A stretch of DNA of 64,000 nt from Streptomyces violaceusniger (GCA_005405945.1 BJHW01000001.1:8990001-9054000); one strand, 5' to 3'. Positions 43,623-56,071 are shown, numbered from the stretch's first letter. Translations and numbers: made by a program. Notes: generated by a model from the letters alone, not told the origin.

Positions 43623-44543
43623 GTGTCCATCACGCCCGCCAGCACGTCCAATTCCGACGCCCCCGCGACCGGCACCGCCCGCGTCAAGCGCGGTATGGCC
43701 GAGCAGCTCAAGGGTGGCGTGATCATGGACGTCGTCACCCCCGAGCAGGCCAAGGTCGCCGAGGACGCCGGTGCCGTCGCGGTCATGGCCCTCGAGCGGG
43801 TGCCGGCCGACATCCGTAAGGACGGCGGCGTGGCCCGGATGTCCGACCCGGACATGATCGAGGGCATCATCAACGCCGTCTCCATCCCGGTGATGGCCAA
43901 GTCGCGGATCGGCCACTTCGTCGAGGCGCAGGTGCTGCAGTCGCTCGGCGTCGACTACATCGACGAGTCCGAGGTGCTCACCCCCGCCGACGAGGTCAAC
44001 CACAGCGACAAGTGGTCCTTCACCACCCCGTTCGTCTGCGGAGCCACCAACCTGGGCGAGGCGCTGCGCCGGATCGCCGAGGGTGCGGCCATGATCCGTT
44101 CCAAGGGCGAGGCCGGTACCGGCAACGTCGTCGAGGCCGTGCGCCACCTGCGTCAGATCAAGGGCGAGATCGCCCGGCTGCGCGGCCTGGACAACCACGA
44201 GCTCTACGCGGCCGCCAAGGAGATCCGCGCCCCCTACGAGCTGGTCGCCGAGATCGCGCAGACCGGCAAGCTGCCGGTCGTGCTGTTCTCCGCCGGTGGC
44301 GTCGCCACCCCGGCCGACGCCGCGCTGATGCGCCAGCTCGGCGCCGAGGGCGTGTTCGTGGGCTCCGGCATCTTCAAGTCGGGCGACCCGGCCAAGCGCG
44401 CCGCCGCGATCGTGAAGGCCACCACCTTCTACGACGACCCCAAGGTCATCGCGGACGCGTCCCGGAACCTCGGCGAGGCCATGGTCGGCATCAACTGCGA
44501 CACCCTCCCCGAGTCCGAGCGCTACGCCAGCCGCGGCTGGTAA
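43623..44543 (+). CDS. pdxS: Pyridoxal 5'-phosphate synthase, PdxS subunit
   Basis: This synthase subunit builds PLP from ribose 5-phosphate, glyceraldehyde 3-phosphate and ammonia from PdxT. It has 306 residues of beta/alpha-barrel. The first active-site Lys is in PVMAKSRIGHFVEAQ and the second in MIRSKGEAGTGNVVEA. GVATPADAALMRQLGAEGVF is the phosphate-binding region. The start is GTG 43623. pdxT follows after a hairpin spacer of about 90 bases. Confidence 0.97.
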   Translation: MSITPASTSNSDAPATGTARVKRGMAEQLKGGVIMDVVTPEQAKVAEDAGAVAVMALERVPADIRKDGGVARMSDPDMIEGIINAVSIPVMAKSRIGHFVEAQVLQSLGVDYIDESEVLTPADEVNHSDKWSFTTPFVCGATNLGEALRRIAEGAAMIRSKGEAGTGNVVEAVRHLRQIKGEIARLRGLDNHELYAAAKEIRAPYELVAEIAQTGKLPVVLFSAGGVATPADAALMRQLGAEGVFVGSGIFKSGDPAKRAAAIVKATTFYDDPKVIADASRNLGEAMVGINCDTLPESERYASRGW

Positions 44544-44566
44544 CCGGCGCCCGTACGGCACCACAT

Positions 44567-44607
44567 GGCACCACGCGCCCCGGCCCACCGGTCCGGCGCG
44601 TGGTGCC
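44567..44607 (+). terminator. Hairpin between pdxS and pdxT
   Basis: A perfect 13-bp stem (GGCACCACGCGCC with its complement) and a 15-base loop. It may partly terminate transcription or protect the pdxS message, giving unequal PdxS and PdxT levels. Confidence 0.6.
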
Positions 44608-44634
44608 CCTGACGTTCGAGAGGTCTTCGCTTCC

Positions 44635-45254
44635 GTGACTACGTCGTCCATACCGGCTACGTCCACCCCCGACGCCCCCGTGATCGGTGTGCTCGCCCTC
44701 CAGGGCGATGTCCGCGAGCATCTCGCCGCGCTCACCGCGGCCGGGGCCACGCCCCGGCAGGTCCGCAGGCCCGAGGAGCTCGCCGAGGTTGAGGCCCTGG
44801 TGATCCCCGGGGCGAGTCGACCACCATGTCCAAGCTGGCGATCATCTTCGGGCTGCTGGAACCGCTGCGCGAGCGGGTCCGGGCCGGGATGCCGGTGTAC
44901 GGTACGTGCGCGGGCATGATCATGCTCGCGGACAAGATCCTCGACGGCCGGGACGACCAGGAGACCATCGGCGGCATCGACATGATCGTGCGCCGTAACG
45001 CCTTCGGCCGTCAGAACGAGTCCTTCGAGGCCGAGATCGACATCCAGGGCATCGAGGACGGCCCGGTCGAGGGGGTCTTCATCCGCGCGCCGTGGGTCGA
45101 GTCCGTGGGCGGCGGTGCCGAGGTGCTCGCGACGTTCGACGGGCACACCGTCGCCGTCCGGCAGGGCAATGTCCTGGCGACCTCGTTCCACCCCGAGCTG
45201 ACCGGCGACCACCGGGTGCACCGGCTCTTCGTAGATATGGTGCGGCGCGCGTAG
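44635..45254 (+). CDS. pdxT: Pyridoxal 5'-phosphate synthase glutaminase, PdxT subunit (frameshifted)
   Basis: This subunit hydrolyses glutamine and passes ammonia to PdxS. Class I glutamine amidotransferase motifs are present: the nucleophile Cys in VYGTCAGMIML and the His-Glu pair in TSFHPELTGD. VIGVLALQGDVREHLAAL is the typical N-terminus after a short extension. The frame breaks at the G run 44809-44812; one G restores LVIPGGESTTMSKLAIIFGL. The restored length is about 206 residues. Confidence 0.94.
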
Positions 45255-45313
45255 CGCTCCGTTGAGGGCGGTGGTGGGAGACGGGAGGGCATGGTGCGGC
45301 GCGCGTAGCGCTC
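45237..45313. repeat. 23-bp direct repeat at the pdxT 3' end
   Basis: ATGGTGCGGCGCGCGTAGCG followed by CTC occurs at 45237-45259 (last pdxT codons plus stop) and again at 45291-45313, 54 bp apart. It looks like a local duplication. Confidence 0.75.
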
Positions 45314-45406
45314 GGCCGGGAGGGCAGTCCGCGCCGCGGGCTGGGCCGATCCCGGTAGGATCTCAGGCGTTCGTACAGCAATGGGTTACGCGAAGGAGAC
45401 AGGCGG

Positions 45407-46159
45407 ATGTCCGGCCACTCTAAATGGGCTACGACGAAGCACAAGAAGGCCGTGATCGATGCCAAGCGCGGCAAGCTCTTCGCGAAGCTGATCAAGAACA
45501 TCGAGGTCGCGGCCCGGATGGGCGGTGCCGACCCGGAGGGCAACCCGACGCTCTTCGACGCCATCCAGAAGGCGAAGAAGCAGTCGGTCCCGAACAAGAA
45601 CATCGACAGCGCGGTCAAGCGTGGTGCCGGTCTGGAGGCCGGTGGCGCCGAGTACGAGACGATCATGTACGAGGGCTACGGCCCCAACGGCGTGGCCGTG
45701 CTCATCGAGTGTCTGACCGACAACCGCAACCGCGCGGCCTCCGACGTCCGCGTCGCCATGACGCGCAACGGCGGCTCGATGGCCGACCCGGGCTCCGTGT
45801 CGTACCTGTTCAACCGCAAGGGCGTCGTCATCGTCCCCAAGGGCGAGCTCTCCGAGGACGACGTGCTGGGCGCGGTCCTGGACGCGGGCGCCGAGGAGGT
45901 CAACGACCTCGGTGAGTCCTTCGAGGTCATCAGCGAGGCCACCGACCTGGTCGCGGTCCGCACCGCCCTCCAGGAGGCGGGCATCGACTACGACTCGGCC
46001 GATGCCAACTTCGTGCCCACGATGCAGGTCCAGCTCGAGGAAGACGCCGCGCGCAAGATCTTCAAGCTGATCGACGCCCTCGAGGACAGCGACGACGTGC
46101 AGAACGTCTTCGCCAACTTCGACGTCTCCGACGAGGTCATGGCCAAGGTGGACGCCTGA
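45407..46159 (+). CDS. yebC: YebC/PmpR-family protein
   Basis: A 250-residue member of the YebC/TACO1 family, variously reported as a transcriptional regulator or translation factor. The start MSGHSKWATTKHKKAVIDAK is family-diagnostic. The gene lies directly upstream of ruvCAB, the usual actinobacterial order. Confidence 0.93.
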   Translation: MSGHSKWATTKHKKAVIDAKRGKLFAKLIKNIEVAARMGGADPEGNPTLFDAIQKAKKQSVPNKNIDSAVKRGAGLEAGGAEYETIMYEGYGPNGVAVLIECLTDNRNRAASDVRVAMTRNGGSMADPGSVSYLFNRKGVVIVPKGELSEDDVLGAVLDAGAEEVNDLGESFEVISEATDLVAVRTALQEAGIDYDSADANFVPTMQVQLEEDAARKIFKLIDALEDSDDVQNVFANFDVSDEVMAKVDA

Positions 46160-46305
46160 CGGCGGATCGGCACGGCGGTCGACGACAGGGACGGGCCGGC
46201 GGGGCAGCACCCCACCGGCCCGTCGGCGTTGTCCGCGGGTGTTGTCGGCGGCAGCCGCTAGCCTGCAAGAACAGGTGACCGAAGCGCGGTGAGGGGAGGG
46301 GCGCG

Positions 46306-47037
46306 GTGCGTGTGCTGGGCGTGGACCCGGGGCTGACCCGGTGCGGCGTCGGCGTGGTCGAGGGGGTCGCGGGCCGCCCGCTGCGGATGCTCGGCGTCGG
46401 CGTCGTACGGACCGGGGCGGAGACCGCGACCGCCGACCGGCTCGTCCTCATCGAGCGCGGCATCGAGGAGTGGCTGGACGCCCACCAGCCCGAATTCGTC
46501 GCCGTGGAGCGGGTGTTCAGCCAGCACAACGTCCGCACCGTCATGGGCACCGCCCAGGCCAGCGCCGTCGCCATGCTGTGCGCGGCCCGCCGCGGGCTGC
46601 CGGTCGCGCTGCACACCCCCAGCGAGGTCAAGGCGGCCGTCACCGGATCCGGGCGCGCCGACAAGGCGCAGGTCGGCTCGATGGTCACCCGGCTGCTGCG
46701 GCTGGACGCACCGCCCAAACCGGCCGACGCCGCCGACGCGCTGGCGCTCGCCATCTGTCACATCTGGCGGGCCCCCGCGACCAACCGGCTCCAGCAGGCT
46801 GTCGCCGCCCACCGCACGACAAGCCCCACACGCACGACAAGCCCCACACGCACGACAAGCCCCACACGCACCACAAGCCCCGCCCGCGCCCCCGGCACCG
46901 CTGGCGCCCCCGGCACCGCTGGCGCCCCCGGCACCGCTGGCGCCCCCGGCATCGCTGGCGCCCCGAGCACCGCCCACCCGACGAGCCCCGCCCGCACCCC
47001 GAGCAGCGCGCGCACCACGAAAGGCCGTACCTCATGA
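46306..47037 (+). CDS. ruvC: Holliday junction resolvase RuvC with repetitive tail
   Basis: This endonuclease cleaves Holliday junctions. GVDPGLTRCG holds the first catalytic Asp, FVAVERVFSQHNVRTVMG the central Glu, and KPADAADALALAICH the last acidic pair. The core ends near residue 167. The remaining 75 or so residues are a low-complexity tail: four RTTSPT units and then four PGTAGA units. Typical RuvC is about 170-190 residues, so this tail is unusually long. The start is GTG. The stop overlaps the ruvA start (ATGA). Confidence 0.95.
   Translation: MRVLGVDPGLTRCGVGVVEGVAGRPLRMLGVGVVRTGAETATADRLVLIERGIEEWLDAHQPEFVAVERVFSQHNVRTVMGTAQASAVAMLCAARRGLPVALHTPSEVKAAVTGSGRADKAQVGSMVTRLLRLDAPPKPADAADALALAICHIWRAPATNRLQQAVAAHRTTSPTRTTSPTRTTSPTRTTSPARAPGTAGAPGTAGAPGTAGAPGIAGAPSTAHPTSPARTPSSARTTKGRTS
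46813..46962 (+). repeat. Two 18-bp tandem arrays inside ruvC
   Basis: Array one is four copies of CGCACGACAAGCCCCACA (46813-46884, last copy diverged). Array two is four copies of CCCGGCACCGCTGGCGCC (46891-46962, last with one change). Both unit lengths are multiples of three, so copy-number change keeps the frame. Confidence 0.9.
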
Positions 47038-47654
47038 TCGCGTTCGTCTCCGGTCCGGTGGCGGCCGTCGCCCCGGACACCGCCGTGATCGAGGTCGGCG
47101 GTGTCGGGATGGCGGTCCAGTGCACCCCGGCCACCCTGGCCGGGCTGCGCGTCGGCCAGCAGGCCCGGCTGGCCACCTCCCTCGTCGTCCGTGAGGACTC
47201 GCTGACCCTCTACGGCTTCGCCGACGACGACGAGCGCCAGGTCTTCGAACTGCTCCAGACCGCCAGCGGGGTCGGCCCCCGGCTGGCCCAGGCCATGCTG
47301 GCCGTGCACTCCCCGGACGCGCTGCGGCTCGCGGTGTCCACCGGGGACGAGAAGGCGCTCACCGCCGTCCCCGGCATCGGCAAGAAGGGGGCGCAGCGGC
47401 TGCTGCTGGAGCTCAAGGACCGGCTCGGCGAGCCGATCGGCTCGGCCGTGCCCGGCGCCCGCTCGGCGGCCGCGCCCGGCTGGAGCGACCAGCTGCACAC
47501 CGCGCTGGTGGGCCTCGGCTACGCCACCCGGGAGGCCGACGAGGCGGTGGCCGCCGTCACCCCGCAGGCCGAGGAGACGGTGGCCGCGGGCGGCACACCC
47601 CAGGTGGCCCAGCTGCTGCGGGCCGCCCTGCAGACCCTGAACCGCACACGGTGA
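47034..47654 (+). CDS. ruvA: Holliday junction branch migration protein RuvA
   Basis: A 206-residue DNA-junction-binding subunit. It has an N-terminal OB-like domain (MIAFVSGPVAAVAPDTAVIE), two HhH motifs (ASGVGPRLAQAMLA and VPGIGKKGAQRLLLEL) and a C-terminal domain that contacts RuvB (HTALVGLGYATREADEAV). It overlaps ruvC by four bases. Confidence 0.96.
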   Translation: MIAFVSGPVAAVAPDTAVIEVGGVGMAVQCTPATLAGLRVGQQARLATSLVVREDSLTLYGFADDDERQVFELLQTASGVGPRLAQAMLAVHSPDALRLAVSTGDEKALTAVPGIGKKGAQRLLLELKDRLGEPIGSAVPGARSAAAPGWSDQLHTALVGLGYATREADEAVAAVTPQAEETVAAGGTPQVAQLLRAALQTLNRTR

Positions 47655-47721
47655 GCCACCGCGGCCGCGGCAGGCCGCGACCGGCGGCACATCCGAAGAC
47701 GACATCGCGAGGCGAAACGCA

Positions 47722-48809
47722 GTGAACTGGGACGAGACCCCACCGGCCACCGCCGACGACGCCCCGGCCAGCGCGGGCGGCAGGCTGGTGGGTGCCGACG
47801 CCGACGGCGACGACCAGGCGGTCGAGGCCGCGCTGCGCCCGAAGGACCTCGGCGAGTTCGTCGGGCAGGAGCGGGTCCGCGAGCAGCTGGACCTGGTGCT
47901 CAAGGCGGCCCGGCAGCGCGGCGGCACCGCCGACCACGTGCTGCTCTCCGGCGCGCCCGGACTGGGCAAGACCACCCTCTCCATGATCATCGCCGCCGAG
48001 ATGGGCGCCCCGATCCGGATCACCTCCGGCCCCGCCATCCAGCACGCCGGCGATCTGGCCGCGATCCTCTCCTCCCTCACCGAGGGCGAGGTGCTCTTCC
48101 TCGACGAGATCCACCGGATGTCCCGGCCCGCCGAGGAGATGCTCTACATGGCGATGGAGGACTTCCGGGTCGACGTCATCGTCGGCAAGGGGCCCGGGCC
48201 ACCGCCATCCCGCTGGAGTTGCCGCCGTTCACGCTGGTCGGCGCCACCACCCGGGCCGGGTTGCTGCCGCCCCCGCTGCGCGACCGCTTCGGCTTCACCG
48301 GTCATATGGAGTTCTACGCGCCGGCCGAGCTGGAGCGGGTCGTCCACCGCTCCGCCGGGCTGCTCGATGTGACCATCGAGCCCGAGGGCGCGTCCGAGAT
48401 CGCGGGCCGCTCCCGCGGCACCCCCCGGATCGCCAACCGTCTGCTGCGCCGGGTGCGCGACTACGCCCAGGTCAAGGCGGACGGCCTGATCACCCGCGAG
48501 ATCGCCGCCAGCGCCCTGGCCGTCTACGACGTGGATGAGCGCGGCCTGGACCGGCTGGACCGGGCGGTGCTCAGCGCCCTGCTCAAGCTGTTCGGCGGCG
48601 GCCCGGTGGGTCTGTCGACCCTGGCGGTCGCGGTGGGGGAGGAGCGTGAGACGGTGGAGGAGGTCGCCGAGCCCTTCCTGGTCCGGGAGGGGCTGCTGGC
48701 CCGTACCCCCCGGGGGCGGATCGGCACCCCGGCGGCCTGGGCGCATATGGGACTCACCCCACCGCCGCAGACCGCCGCCGGCGGTCAGGCGGGCCTCTTC
48801 GAGCCATGA
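47722..48809 (+). CDS. ruvB: Holliday junction helicase RuvB (frameshifted)
   Basis: A AAA+ motor for branch migration. Walker A is GAPGLGKTTLS, Walker B is LFLDEIHR, sensor 1 is LVGATTRAG and the sensor 2 region is RSRGTPRIANRLLRRVRD. The frame breaks at the GGG run 48196-48198; one G restores KGPGATAIPLELPPFTLVGA, the invariant RuvB sequence. The restored length is about 362 residues. As ruvB is strongly conserved, a sequence error is much likelier than a real mutation. Confidence 0.95.
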
Positions 48810-49081
48810 CGGCCGGGGACGCGGCGTGACGGCGCATGACGTGCCATGACGGGCCGGACGGGCCGCGACAAGGCATAAGCGCTCGCTTACCCGGCATCAT
48901 GGCGTAGAGGACCAATAATGGCGGGGTCAGGAACCCCGGTACCGCGCCGGGCGTTGTTCCATTGGCGTGGGCTCGCTTAGACTCCGCCGATGCCGTCCGT
49001 ATGCCGTCCGCTCACTGTGCGGTATACCCACCCCCGTAGACCAGGCCGCTCCCCGCGGTCGTGTGAAGGAATTTCCGTCCC

Positions 49082-49612
49082 GTGAATATCGTGACTCTCC
49101 TGCCGTTCATCGTGCTTATCGGGGCCATGTTCCTGATGACACGTTCGGCCAAGAACAAGCAGCGCCAGGCCCAGCAGATGCGCAATGACATGCAGCCGGG
49201 CTCCGGTGTGCGGACCATCGGCGGCATGTACGCGACGGTCAAGGAGGTCCACGACGACACGGTCCTCCTCGAGGTGGCCCCCGGCGTGCACGCGATCTAC
49301 GCGAAGAACGCGGTGGGAGCCGTCCTGCCGGACTCCGAGTACAACCGCATCGTGCACGGCATCGACCCCGACGAGGACGCCACCGACACCCCTGTCGTTC
49401 CCGACGACGCCTCCTCGCTGACCGAGGCCGCGGACGCCGACGCCGACTCGCCCGCCGACAAGGTCGAGCTCGAGAAGGCCGACGAGGCCGACGAGGCGGA
49501 GGACAAGGCCGGGAAGACGGACGTCAAGAAGATCGACCTCGGCAAGGACGACGCCGCCGCGGCGAGCACCTCCGAGGACGACAAGCGGGACGGCGGCACC
49601 GACGCGAAGTAA
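49082..49612 (+). CDS. yajC: Preprotein translocase accessory subunit YajC
   Basis: A 176-residue protein with one N-terminal membrane helix (IVTLLPFIVLIGAMFLMTRS). The conserved cytoplasmic domain reads KNKQRQAQQMRNDMQPGSGV and RTIGGMYATVKEV. A C-terminal acidic tail of about 70 residues rich in Asp, Glu and Ala follows; it is longer than in most bacteria. The start is GTG. A candidate promoter (TTGTTC, 18 bp, TAGACT) lies about 100 bases upstream. secD follows. Confidence 0.93.
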   Translation: MNIVTLLPFIVLIGAMFLMTRSAKNKQRQAQQMRNDMQPGSGVRTIGGMYATVKEVHDDTVLLEVAPGVHAIYAKNAVGAVLPDSEYNRIVHGIDPDEDATDTPVVPDDASSLTEAADADADSPADKVELEKADEADEAEDKAGKTDVKKIDLGKDDAAAASTSEDDKRDGGTDAK

Positions 49613-49761
49613 GTCCGTCATCCGGGAACCGCGGCGCGCCCTCGATCGGTGCGTCGCGGTTCCCTGGACGGTCTAGGCTCCGGCGGGGCTCGTCCCCACA
49701 AGACTTCGTGCCGCCCCGCGCACACCCGATGCGGGGCGGTTGGACAGGGAGATACGAGAAG

Positions 49762-51544
49762 GTGGCAGCACCGAAGAAGGGCCGCAGGTCCTCCGGGTCA
49801 CAGGGCAGGCCAGGGCGCCCCTTGGCCGTCATCCTGATCGCCATCGCGGCGCTGACCGGAGGCATGTTCGTCTCCGGGCACACCACGCCGCGACTGGGCA
49901 TCGATCTCGCGGGCGGCACCAGCTTCACGCTGGAGGCCAAGAACCAACCGGGCAAGCCCAACGCGATCAACACGGACAACATGAACACCGCCGTGGGGAT
50001 CATCGAGCGGCGGGTCAACGGTCTGGGTGTGTCCGAGGCCGAGGTCCAGACGCAGGGTGACAAGCACATCATCGTGAACATCCCCAAGGGGACGAACGCG
50101 AAGCAGGCCCGGCAGCAGGTCGGCACCACCGCCCAGCTCTACTTCCGGCCGGTGGTCACGACCACCAGCGGCCAGAAGACCCCCGAGAAGCCCAACTCCA
50201 CCCCAGCCCGTCGGCCAGCGCCAGCGGCAAGGGCCAGGACAAGGGCGGCAAGCCGTCCGGCACGCCGTCGGCCTCGTCATCGGCCTCCTCGTCCTCCTCC
50301 GCCAGCCCCAGCACCCAGGGGCGGGCCCTCTCCGAGGGACTGAAGGCCGACGAGAAGCCCAGCGGAAGCCCCTCGCCGTCGAAGACCCCGAAGCCCGACC
50401 CGTCCAAGAGCCCGTCGGGCTCCGGCGACCAGGAAGAGCTGGCCAAGCAGTTCGCGAAGCTGGACTGCACCACCAAGGCCGGACGCGCCGCGGCGGCCGA
50501 GAAGGCGGCCAACGCCAAGCCGACCGACTCGGTGCTGGCCTGCAGCCAGAAGGGCGACGCCAAGTTCGTCCTCGGCCCTCCGAGGTCGAGGGCACCGACG
50601 TGGACGACGCCTCGTCGGTCTTCGAGAGCCAGAACGGGGCGGGCTGGATCGTCCAGCTCGACTTCAACAGCAAGGGCTCCAAGAAGTTCGCCAAGACCAC
50701 CGGTGAGCTGACCAAGCAGCAGTCCCCGCAGAACCGCTTCGCGATCGTCCTGGACGGCGAGGTCGTCTCCGACCCCGAGGTCACCCAGGGCGCCATCACC
50801 GGCGGCCGGGCGACCATCTCCGGCGGATTCACCCAGCAGAGCTCCGAGGACCTGGCCAACGTGCTGTCCTACGGCGCGCTCCCGCTGTCCTTCGACATCG
50901 CCGACGAGACCACCGTCTCCGCCGCGCTCGGCGGTGAGCAGCTGGACGCCGGTCTGATCGCCGGTGCCATCGGCCTCGCGCTCGTCGTGATCTACCTGGT
51001 CGTCTACTACCGAGGTCTCGCCCTCGTGGCCATGGCCAGCCTCGGCGTCTCCGCGATCCTGACGTACACGATCATGGTGCTGCTCGGCCCGGGCATCGGC
51101 TTCGCGCTGAACCTCCCGGCGGTCTGCGGCGCGATCGTGGCCATCGGTATCACCGCCGACTCGTTCATCGTCTACTTCGAACGGATCCGCGACGAGATCC
51201 GGGAGGGCCGCTCGCTGCGCCCCGCCGTCGAGCGCGGCTGGCCGCGGGCCCGACGCACCATCCTGGTGTCCGACTTCGTGTCGTTCCTGGCCGCCGCGGT
51301 GCTCTACATCGTCACCGTCGGCAAGGTGCAGGGCTTCGCCTTCACCCTGGGCCTGACCACGCTGCTCGACATCGCCGTGGTGTTCCTCTTCACCAAGCCG
51401 CTGATGACGATCCTCGCCCGCCGTCCGTTCTTCGGGAACGGCCACTCGTGGTCCGGCCTCGACCCCAAGCGCCTCGGGGCCACACCGCCGCTGCGCCGTC
51501 GCCGTCCCGCCGCCCCCGGCCCCGCCGACACGAAGGAGGCGTGA
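49762..51544 (+). CDS. secD: Protein translocase subunit SecD (two frameshifts)
   Basis: This subunit of the SecDF complex uses the proton-motive force to assist secretion. The N-terminal helix LAVILIAIAALTGGMFVSG and the LGIDLAGGTSFTL motif begin the protein. The C-terminal bundle contains YGALPLSF and the ERIRDEIREGRSLRPAVERG region. Frames break at the C runs 50201-50204 and 50576-50578; single C additions restore NSTPSPSASASGKGQDKGGK and KFVLGPSEVEGTDVDDASSV. The restored length is about 594 residues. A Ser/Pro/Lys-rich segment of about 85 residues interrupts the extracytoplasmic domain near 150-235. The start is GTG. Confidence 0.93.
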
Positions 51545-51545
51545 G

Positions 51546-52667
51546 ATGTCGCGACTCGGCACTCTCGGCGCCAGGCTCTACCGAGGCGAGGTCGGCTACG
51601 ACTTCGTCGGCAAGCGGAAGCTCTGGTACGGCATCTCGATACTGATCACCATCACGGCCATCGTGGGCCTGGCGGTGCGCGGCCTGAACATGGGCATCGA
51701 GTTCTCCGGCGGCGCGGTCTTCACGACCCCCAACACCAAGGTCTCGAGCACCGATGTGCGCCAGGCCGCCGAGGACGCCTCCGGCGGCCACACCGTCGTC
51801 GTCCAGGAGCTCGGCCGCGGCGGGATGCGGATCCAGATCAGCGAGCTGGGCACCAAGGAGGCGCTGCCGGTCCAGGAGGAGCTCGCCAAGGAGCTGGGCG
51901 TCAAGACCAGCAAGATCGACACCCAGCTGGTCGGCCCGAGCTGGGGCGAGCAGATCGCCAGCAAGGCCTGGCAGGGTCTGGCGATCTTCATGGTGCTGGT
52001 GGTGATCTATCTCGCCATCGCCTTCGAGTGGCGGATGGCGCTGGCCGCCCTGATCGCCCTGGTCCACGACCTCACGATCACCGTCGGTGTCTACGCGCTG
52101 GTCGGCTTCGAGGTCACCCCGGGCACCGTGATCGGTCTGCTGACCATCCTCGGCTATTCGCTCTACGACACCGTCGTGGTCTTCGACGGTCTCAAGGAAG
52201 CGTCGAAGGACATCACCAAGCAGACCCGCTTCACCTACAGCGAGATCGCCAACCGCAGCCTCAACTCGACCCTGGTGCGGTCCATCAACACCACGGTCGT
52301 GGCGCTGCTGCCGGTCGGCGCGCTGCTGTTCATCGGCGGCGGTCTGCTCGGCGCGGGCATGCTCAACGACATCTCCCTGGCGCTCTTCGTCGGCCTCGCC
52401 GCCGGTGCGTACTCCTCGATCTTCATCGCGACCCCGCTGGTCGCCGATCTGAAGGAGCGCGACCCGAGGATGAAGTCCCTGGCCAAGCGGGTGAAGGCCA
52501 AGCGTGCCGCGGCCGCCAAGGCCGAGACGGCCGACTCGCCCGCCGAGGAGGACGACGCCCCGGCCCTGGAGGACGCCGCCGCGGCGCCCGCCGGAGTCGT
52601 CGGCCAGCGCCGCCAGCCCGCCTCCCGCAACCGGGGGCGCGGCCGGCCGTCGGGCAAGCGGCGATGA
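51546..52667 (+). CDS. secF: Protein translocase subunit SecF
   Basis: A 373-residue partner of SecD with six membrane spans. GLNMGIEFSGGAVFTTP is the SecF-type D1 motif. VYALVGFEVTPGTVIGLLTI and DTVVVFDGLKEASKDI match the family signature, followed by NRSLNSTLVRSINTT. The gene starts one base after the secD stop, so the two are coupled. It has a basic, Ala-rich C-terminal tail. Confidence 0.95.
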   Translation: MSRLGTLGARLYRGEVGYDFVGKRKLWYGISILITITAIVGLAVRGLNMGIEFSGGAVFTTPNTKVSSTDVRQAAEDASGGHTVVVQELGRGGMRIQISELGTKEALPVQEELAKELGVKTSKIDTQLVGPSWGEQIASKAWQGLAIFMVLVVIYLAIAFEWRMALAALIALVHDLTITVGVYALVGFEVTPGTVIGLLTILGYSLYDTVVVFDGLKEASKDITKQTRFTYSEIANRSLNSTLVRSINTTVVALLPVGALLFIGGGLLGAGMLNDISLALFVGLAAGAYSSIFIATPLVADLKERDPRMKSLAKRVKAKRAAAAKAETADSPAEEDDAPALEDAAAAPAGVVGQRRQPASRNRGRGRPSGKRR

Positions 52668-52684
52668 GCGGGGGAGCCCGAGAG

Positions 52685-53281
52685 ATGACGGAGACGACGC
52701 AGACACCGGCGGGCAGCCCGGACGGATTCGGCGGAGCCTCCGCCGAGGAGCTGCGCACACTGCTGCTCGGCCGCATCCAGGACGTGCCGGACTACCCCAA
52801 GCCCGGCGTGATGTTCAAGGACATCACCCCGCTGCTCGCCGACGCCGCGGCCTTCGGCGCGCTCACCGAGGCGCTTGCCGAGCTCTGCGTCCGGCACCGT
52901 GCGGACAAGGTGGTGGGCCTGGAGGCGCGCGGCTTCATCCTCGCCGCCCCGGCCGCCGTCCGCGCCGGAATCGGCTTCGTACCGGTCCGCAAGGCCGGCA
53001 AGCTTCCCGGGGCGACGCTCGCCCAGCGTTACGAGCTGGAGTACGGCACGGCCGAGATCGAGATACACGCCGACGCGCTGGAGCCCGGAGACCGGGTGCT
53101 GGTGATCGACGACGTGCTGGCCACCGGCGGCACCGCCGAGGCGTCCCTGCGGCTCATCCAGCGGGCCGGCGCCCAGATCGCCGGGGTCGCCGTGCTGCTG
53201 GAGCTCGGCTTCCTCGAGGGCCGCGGCCGCCTGCTGGGCTCGCTCGACAGCGCCCCGCTGGAGGCTCTGATCACGGTCTGA
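52685..53281 (+). CDS. apt: Adenine phosphoribosyltransferase
   Basis: This enzyme salvages adenine to AMP with PRPP. The PRPP-binding motif is RVLVIDDVLATGGTAEA and the core begins DVPDYPKPGVMFKDITPLLA. The start at 52685 gives 198 residues and has GGGGAG upstream. An alternative ATG at 52664 overlaps the secF stop. secDF-apt-relA is a conserved actinobacterial order. Confidence 0.93.
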   Translation: MTETTQTPAGSPDGFGGASAEELRTLLLGRIQDVPDYPKPGVMFKDITPLLADAAAFGALTEALAELCVRHRADKVVGLEARGFILAAPAAVRAGIGFVPVRKAGKLPGATLAQRYELEYGTAEIEIHADALEPGDRVLVIDDVLATGGTAEASLRLIQRAGAQIAGVAVLLELGFLEGRGRLLGSLDSAPLEALITV

Positions 53282-53519
53282 GCCGGGCTTACGGCCCGCG
53301 TAGCCGGGCTTACGGTCCGTGGAACGGCCTGTTGAACGGCCCGCACACCGGGCCGGGAGGACCGCCGGAGGGCGGGGACGCGCAACGCCGGGTCCCCGCC
53401 CTCCGCCATGCCGCCCCATGCCCCGTCATGCCCGGCTTCGCGATCGAGAGGCAAGCGGAGTGGCGGGATCGATACCATGGCAGCCCGACCCTTTCGGGTC
53501 CGGACCGCTAGGAGTGCTC

Positions 53520-56051
<2,532 letters not shown>

Positions 56052-56071
56052 GAACGCGTCCCCACTGAGCA

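Noticed and set aside
46813..46962. Possible CRISPR array
   Set aside because: The 18-bp units are directly adjacent without spacers and encode a repetitive protein tail in frame.
48196..48198. ruvB as a pseudogene or as a case of programmed frameshifting
   Set aside because: The same one-base loss occurs at many unrelated genes in plain G/C runs. There is no slippery heptamer or dedicated stimulatory structure, and one base restores the invariant sequence.
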